Source of the DNA: Polaromonas sp.
Lineage (GTDB): Bacteria; Pseudomonadota; Gammaproteobacteria; Burkholderiales; Burkholderiaceae_C
NCBI GenBank assembly: GCA_013297865.1
Contig: JAAFIP010000020.1
Span: 1-38,789, forward strand
Length of the DNA: 38,789 nt
Reading direction: 5' to 3'
Under the pieces are notes generated by a model. The model made no database searches. It worked only from the letters and a program-made list of their open reading frames with translations, and was not told the DNA's origin. This document shows, one piece after another, positions 34,285 to 38,789 of this stretch. The stretch's first letter is position 1; every line of letters starts with the position of its first letter. The translations under genes were made by a program, and so were the position numbers.

Positions 34285-34603
34285 AATATACAAATGAGGT
34301 TTCTGAGGGATGCAGAAATCAGCTGCAAACGCTGTATGTCTAGTCCGCAGACACAGGAATCAAAGCACTGCTAAACACTGCGTGCTAGAACCTTTGAAAT
34401 CCCGGAGCATAAGACAGCGTGGAAATGTCTTCATGCGCCATTTGCCGCTTGGTTGTACTAAGTTACCAACACCAAAATGCCTAGTAGTTCACATTAAGTA
34501 GCTGTTACATCGAGTACCAAGGTAATACCGGGGATAAACCCTAGCTTTAAATTAACCAAATCTTACAATTAACACAGTTTCTTGTAAATTTGGAGTAGCT
34601 AGC
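34285..34603. other. AT-richer intergenic region upstream of the TPS pair
   Basis: This 319-bp gap is visibly richer in A and T than the genes around it. It holds no repeat copy and no convincing gene; a 63-codon open frame at 34310-34501 lacks a ribosome site and recognisable sequence. It likely contains the promoter of the secretion genes, but I cannot place -35 and -10 boxes with confidence. Confidence 0.5.
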
Positions 34604-36367
34604 GTGTTTTACCGTCGTGTCACTAAAGCAACCCGTGCTCGGGAACAAGGCATCGTGTCCACTGCACGTGGCGTGGCGGCAGCATGCTGTGTGGCGCTCC
34701 AATTATCGGTGTGGGCGCAGCCCGCCCCTACACCCATTGACCCCGCTCCAGAGCAGCGCCGCCAGCAGGAGCGTGAGCGCGCTGCACGCGAGCGGCAAGA
34801 GCGCAGTGTAGATGTGCAGCCGGGTGCACCAGCAGCGACCATAGCACGGCTGCCTACAGCCGAGAACCCCTGTTTTGACATCTCAAAAATCACCTTGCGT
34901 GGAGATGCCTCGGAGCGTTTTGAGTGGCTGTTGAATGTCCTAGATGGGCCGCAGCGCGATGATGCGCCGGTGGGTAAGTGCCTGGGTGCCCAAGGCATCA
35001 GTGTGTTGCTGCAACGTGCTCAGGACAGTTTGATTGCTAAAGGCTTCGTGACCAGCCGCGTCCTGGCTGAGCCGCAAGATCTCAAGCCTGGGGTTCTGGC
35101 CCTGACAGTCGTCCCTGGGCGTATCAGCGCCATCCGTTTTGCGCCAGGCACCAGCAACCGCGCCAATGCCTGGAACGCAGTGCCTGCAAAACCTGGCGAC
35201 ATATTGAATCTGCGCGATATCGAACAGGGCCTGGAGAATTTCAAGCGCGTGCCCACTGCGGAAGCGGATATCAAGATTGAGCCCGCTGAGGGCGCAAACG
35301 CAAAACCGGGCTACAGCGACCTGGTTATCAGCTGGCAGCAGCCCAATGCCTGGCGTCTAAGCCTGTCGGCCGACGACAGTGGCACCAAAGGCACCGGAAA
35401 ATACCAAGGCAGTTTCACCTTGAGTTATGACAACTGGTGGACCATCAACGACCTGTTCTACATCACCCTCAACCATGACTTGGGGGGCGGAGACGATGGC
35501 CCACGCGGCACCAAGGCGCGCACCATCCATTACTCCGTTCCCTTGGGGTACTGGGCACTGGCCGCAACCGGCAGCAATAGTCGCTACTTTCAGACTGTCA
35601 TCGGTGCATCCCAAGATTATGTCTATAGCGGCATCAGCTCCAACGCGGAGGTCAAGCTCTCACGCTTGGTCTACCGCGATGCCAGTCGCAAGACCACCGT
35701 TTCCGCCAAAGCTTTCCAGCGCCGCTCTAATAACTACATTGACGATACCGAGGTTTTGGTACAGCAGCGCGTAGTGGGTGGCTGGGAGGCCAGCGCAGGG
35801 CATCGCGAGTTTATAGGCAGCGCCACTGTAGACGCCAATGTGTCTTACAAGCGCGGTACCGGAGCCTTCGGGTCTTTGCTAGCTCCCGAAGAAGCCTTTG
35901 GCGAAGGCACTTCACGTTTCGCTTTGGTAACAGCCGATGTCAACGTTAGCGCCCCTTTCAAGGTAGGCGAGCAAAAACTCAAATACAGCGGCGCATGGCG
36001 CATTCAAAACCAACGCACGCCGCTGACATCGCAAGACCGCTTTGCTATTGGCGGGCGCTACAGCGTGCGCGGCTTCGACGGCGAAAGCAGCCTGTCCGCA
36101 GAGCGCGGCTGGTATATCCGCAACGAAATAGGCGTACCCCTAGGTGATTCAGGCCAGGAGTTTTACGCAGGACTCGACTACGGCCATGTAGGCGGCCCCA
36201 GCAGCGAGAAGCTGATCGGCAAAAGCCTTGCAGGCACTGCCTTGGGGCTGCGCGGTGGATTCAAAGGCCTGCAATACGAGATTTTTATAGCCACACCAGT
36301 GCACAAACCCGAAGGCTTCAGAACCAAGGGTAGTAGTGCAGGCTTCAATGTGAATTACAGCTTTTAA
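34604..36367 (+). CDS. Two-partner secretion outer-membrane transporter (TpsB, ShlB/FhaC/CdiB family)
   Basis: A 587-residue protein from a GTG start with GGAG eight bases upstream. A signal peptide precedes the cut near SVWAQP (about residue 40). A charged helical stretch (EQRRQQERERAARERQERS) corresponds to the N-terminal plug region. POTRA-type domains cover about residues 80-235 (CFDISKITLRGDA; then RISAIRFAPG). The barrel follows to the end, with RYSVRGFDGESSLSAERGW carrying the VRGF motif of the L6 loop, and a terminal strand ending in NVNYSF with a C-terminal Phe. It exports the downstream TpsA protein across the outer membrane. The B-before-A order resembles fhaC/fhaB-like and cdiB-cdiA loci. 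Confidence 0.93.
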   Translation: MFYRRVTKATRAREQGIVSTARGVAAACCVALQLSVWAQPAPTPIDPAPEQRRQQERERAARERQERSVDVQPGAPAATIARLPTAENPCFDISKITLRGDASERFEWLLNVLDGPQRDDAPVGKCLGAQGISVLLQRAQDSLIAKGFVTSRVLAEPQDLKPGVLALTVVPGRISAIRFAPGTSNRANAWNAVPAKPGDILNLRDIEQGLENFKRVPTAEADIKIEPAEGANAKPGYSDLVISWQQPNAWRLSLSADDSGTKGTGKYQGSFTLSYDNWWTINDLFYITLNHDLGGGDDGPRGTKARTIHYSVPLGYWALAATGSNSRYFQTVIGASQDYVYSGISSNAEVKLSRLVYRDASRKTTVSAKAFQRRSNNYIDDTEVLVQQRVVGGWEASAGHREFIGSATVDANVSYKRGTGAFGSLLAPEEAFGEGTSRFALVTADVNVSAPFKVGEQKLKYSGAWRIQNQRTPLTSQDRFAIGGRYSVRGFDGESSLSAERGWYIRNEIGVPLGDSGQEFYAGLDYGHVGGPSSEKLIGKSLAGTALGLRGGFKGLQYEIFIATPVHKPEGFRTKGSSAGFNVNYSF

Positions 36368-36418
36368 AGCTACCTAAACCACTGACTTTTAACAAACACT
36401 TGAGACCAAGGGCGCATC

Positions 36419-38789
36419 ATGAACAAGAATCTACATCGCATCATCTTCAATAAAAATCGTGGCCAACTGATGGTCGTAGCAGAATGCGCTACCTCCCAGG
36501 GCAAAGCTGCCAGCGGCGAACGCACGCTGGCGTCTGGCGGCCCGGGTGGATTCATCAGCGACTTGGTAGCGACCCTGCGTCCTATTTGTCTAGGTGTGCT
36601 CGCCAGCCTGGGCTTGGTGCTGTTCACGGCCCAAGTCAGCAATGCGCAGATTGTTGCTGACCCTAACGCCCCAGGAAAACAACGCCCTACCGTGCTGGTG
36701 GCCCCCAATAACGTGCCTGTGGTCAACATCCAGACGCCCAGCGCCGCAGGTGTCAGCCGCAACACCTACAGCCAGTTTGATGTTCAAAGCAACGGAGCGA
36801 TCCTCAACAACAGCCGCACCAACGTGCAAACCCAGTTGGGTGGCTATGTGCAAGGCAACCCTTGGTTGGCTACTGGCAGCGCCCGCGTGATTCTTAACGA
36901 AGTGAACTCTTCCAACCCGAGCCAGTTGCGCGGGTATATCGAAGTAGGTGGTCAGCGTGCCGAAGTCGTTATTGCTAACCCCGCAGGTGTCAATATCGAC
37001 GGTGCTGGCTTCATTAACGCCAGCCGTGTCACCATCACCACAGGCAGTGCTATCGTCAACGGTGGCAGCCTGGAGGGCTACCTTGTTCAACGCGGTGCCG
37101 TGACCGTCAACGGCAAAGGCCTGGACGCCAGCACCACAGACTACACCGCCATCCTTGCGCGTGCTGTGCAGGTCAATGGTGGCATTTGGGCCAAAGAGCT
37201 CCATGTCGCTACAGGGGCTAACCAAATCAACGCGGCAGAAGGCGCACCAGCAGTAGTCGCAGGCAGCACCGCAGGTACGGGCCCTGCCCCGCTTTTTGCG
37301 CTTGACGTGTCAGAGCTGGGCGGCATGTACGCTGGCAAGATTCTGCTAATCGGTACCGAAGCAGGCGTAGGTGTGCGCAACGCAGGTGTGATCGGTGCCA
37401 CTGCAGGCAATGTCTCGCTGCAGTCCAATGGCTGGCTGAGCAACAGCGGTAGCATTCAGGCATCGGGTGCATCGGGCAACCCTGCCGATACCCAGATCGC
37501 CACCACTGGCGATATTCAAAACAGCGGAACGGTGTATGCCAGCGGCAACACCAGCCTTGCCGCTAAGGGCAATATCAGTAACAGCCGGCTTGTTGCAGCC
37601 GCAGGCAATGTGGATGTGCAAGGCGCAGGCTCTGCCAGCCAGGTCAGCGGTAGCGCTGGCTCCATTTTTGCTGCAGGCCTGCAGGCGAATGGCAGTTTCA
37701 ACACATCCGGGCAGCTCGATATGCAAGCGACCCAGTCAATTACCGCGCAGGGACAGAACCTCAGTCCTAAAAAAATTCACATCAATTCTCAAGCCATCAG
37801 TCTCGCTGGTAGCAACACCAGCGCTGAAAATTTGATAATCAACGCAAGTACGGGTGATATTGATGCTACAGGTGCAAATGTATCTGCGATCCAAGCCATT
37901 AATCTCAATACGCCAAAAACATTGCGTACAGACAGCGCTACGCTGTCAGCAACCCAGTTGAATATACAGGCTCAGGCTTTGAGCAACATAGCGGGTGAGA
38001 TAGTACAGACTGGCACAACAGACCTAGCTATCAACCTCAGAGGCGATCTGGACAATACACAAGGCCGCATCGCCACCAACAGCATCAACACAACTTTGAA
38101 TGCTGGCACTATCCTGAATGGCTCAGGTCGAATTGAACATGCAGGAAACGGAAATCTTGTATTGAGTGCTCAAAATATCTCGGGCGTTGCCGGCTCAATT
38201 GCATCGGTTGGAAAGCTCTCCGCAACTGGACAAACCATTACACTTGATCAAGGCACAACCAGCGCTGATAACATCACTATCAACAGTAACACCCTCAGCA
38301 ATCGCGGCGGCGCGATCATTCAAACTGGTACAGACGCTACCCACATACAGGCAAAACAACTGCTTGACAACACAGGCGGAGTTTTGGCGAGTAACGGCAA
38401 CACCATATTGACGGTGGGCAACATCAATAACCAAGGCGGCACGGTCCAAGCGGCGATGCAAAGCGAGTTGACGGTCAACGCCACAGGAGCTGTCACCAAT
38501 ACTCAACTGAACAATCGGCAAGGCGCCCTGTATGCTGGCAGCAAGTTGGTTTTGCAGGCGCAAGCTCTTGACAACACCCAAGGTCGCATCACTGCTGGCA
38601 GTACAGTCGATGTTGTAGTGGCAGATGGCTTTGAGAACGTTCAAGGCGCTTTGGTAGCTACTCAGTCTGTAACAGTAAGTGCTGCCAGAGTTGTCAACAC
38701 CCAAGGCGCCAGCCTGGTTGCGGTGCAAGGGCGCGTTGCGCTGACCACCAGCGCAGAGATCAACAACAGCGGCGGCACCGTGCAAGCCG
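36419..38789 (+). CDS. TpsA exoprotein, filamentous hemagglutinin/CdiA-like (partial, N-terminal 790 residues)
   Basis: The frame from ATG 36419 stays open to the window end, so the protein is larger than 790 residues. The start MNKNLHRIIFNKNRGQLMVV is an extended signal peptide region (ESPR), with the hydrophobic core ICLGVLASLGLVLFTAQV near residues 56-74. The TPS domain has LNEVNSSNPSQLRGYIEVGG and AEVVIANPAGVNIDGAGFIN, the equivalents of the NPNL- and NPNGI-type motifs. From about residue 330 on, short beta-helix repeats appear, such as GDIQNSGTVYASGNTSLAA and LDNTQGRITAGSTVDV. It should be exported through the adjacent TpsB. Whether it is an adhesin or a contact-dependent toxin cannot be told because the C terminus is outside. 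Confidence 0.93.
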   Translation, partial: MNKNLHRIIFNKNRGQLMVVAECATSQGKAASGERTLASGGPGGFISDLVATLRPICLGVLASLGLVLFTAQVSNAQIVADPNAPGKQRPTVLVAPNNVPVVNIQTPSAAGVSRNTYSQFDVQSNGAILNNSRTNVQTQLGGYVQGNPWLATGSARVILNEVNSSNPSQLRGYIEVGGQRAEVVIANPAGVNIDGAGFINASRVTITTGSAIVNGGSLEGYLVQRGAVTVNGKGLDASTTDYTAILARAVQVNGGIWAKELHVATGANQINAAEGAPAVVAGSTAGTGPAPLFALDVSELGGMYAGKILLIGTEAGVGVRNAGVIGATAGNVSLQSNGWLSNSGSIQASGASGNPADTQIATTGDIQNSGTVYASGNTSLAAKGNISNSRLVAAAGNVDVQGAGSASQVSGSAGSIFAAGLQANGSFNTSGQLDMQATQSITAQGQNLSPKKIHINSQAISLAGSNTSAENLIINASTGDIDATGANVSAIQAINLNTPKTLRTDSATLSATQLNIQAQALSNIAGEIVQTGTTDLAINLRGDLDNTQGRIATNSINTTLNAGTILNGSGRIEHAGNGNLVLSAQNISGVAGSIASVGKLSATGQTITLDQGTTSADNITINSNTLSNRGGAIIQTGTDATHIQAKQLLDNTGGVLASNGNTILTVGNINNQGGTVQAAMQSELTVNATGAVTNTQLNNRQGALYAGSKLVLQAQALDNTQGRITAGSTVDVVVADGFENVQGALVATQSVTVSAARVVNTQGASLVAVQGRVALTTSAEINNSGGTVQA

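Noticed and set aside
34310-34501. 63-codon open frame upstream of the TPS genes
   Set aside because: No ribosome site and no recognisable sequence in an AT-richer leader region.

Overview
The window looks like chromosomal DNA of a betaproteobacterium of the order Burkholderiales, most likely family Comamonadaceae. This is inferred from the high GC content, the protein sequences, the long basic tail on ribosomal protein S3, the DUF1631 gene and the local gene order; no database search was possible.

Layout. Positions 1-5.7 kb hold the end of tuf, rpsJ, and then rplC-rplD-rplW-rplB-rpsS-rplV-rpsC-rplP-rpmC-rpsQ. A strong hairpin terminator follows rpsJ, and a near-consensus sigma-70 promoter drives rplC, so the S10 operon is split. 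5.9-12 kb: a peroxiredoxin, a tiny membrane protein divergent from the lipoprotein transglycosylase mltA, an MliC-like lipoprotein, and a fused indolepyruvate ferredoxin oxidoreductase. 12.6-16 kb: yajC-secD-secF, the Sec translocase auxiliary complex. 16-21.2 kb: a DUF1631 protein, then dprA and a LysM protein on the minus strand. 21.4-25.3 kb: def-fmt (formyl-methionine handling), azlC-azlD (branched-chain amino acid export) and a ceramidase-like CREST membrane protein. 25.3-28.6 kb: an MFS-PlsC fusion (lysophospholipid transport plus acylation) and a zinc-ribbon membrane protein. 28.7-31.6 kb, minus strand: queA and tgt (queuosine synthesis) with a VapBC-type toxin-antitoxin pair between them. 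32-34.3 kb: recG. 34.6 kb to the end: a two-partner secretion pair, the TpsB transporter and the N-terminal part of a very large TpsA exoprotein that runs off the window.

The most unusual content is outside the genes. First, two copies of a roughly 225-bp structured element (12071-12292, and 31739-31970 in the opposite orientation). Each has two long hairpins whose 28-30-nt loop sequence is nearly invariant. The stem sequences differ between copies but stay paired through several compensatory changes. I do not recognise this element as a described family. Second, eight copies of a 38-bp interspersed repeat. Six are intergenic and two lie in frame inside essential or core genes (fmt and recG), where they appear to encode extra loops in the proteins. 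Third, a cluster of three perfect palindromes at 27329-27389 looks like an operator array without an identified regulator.
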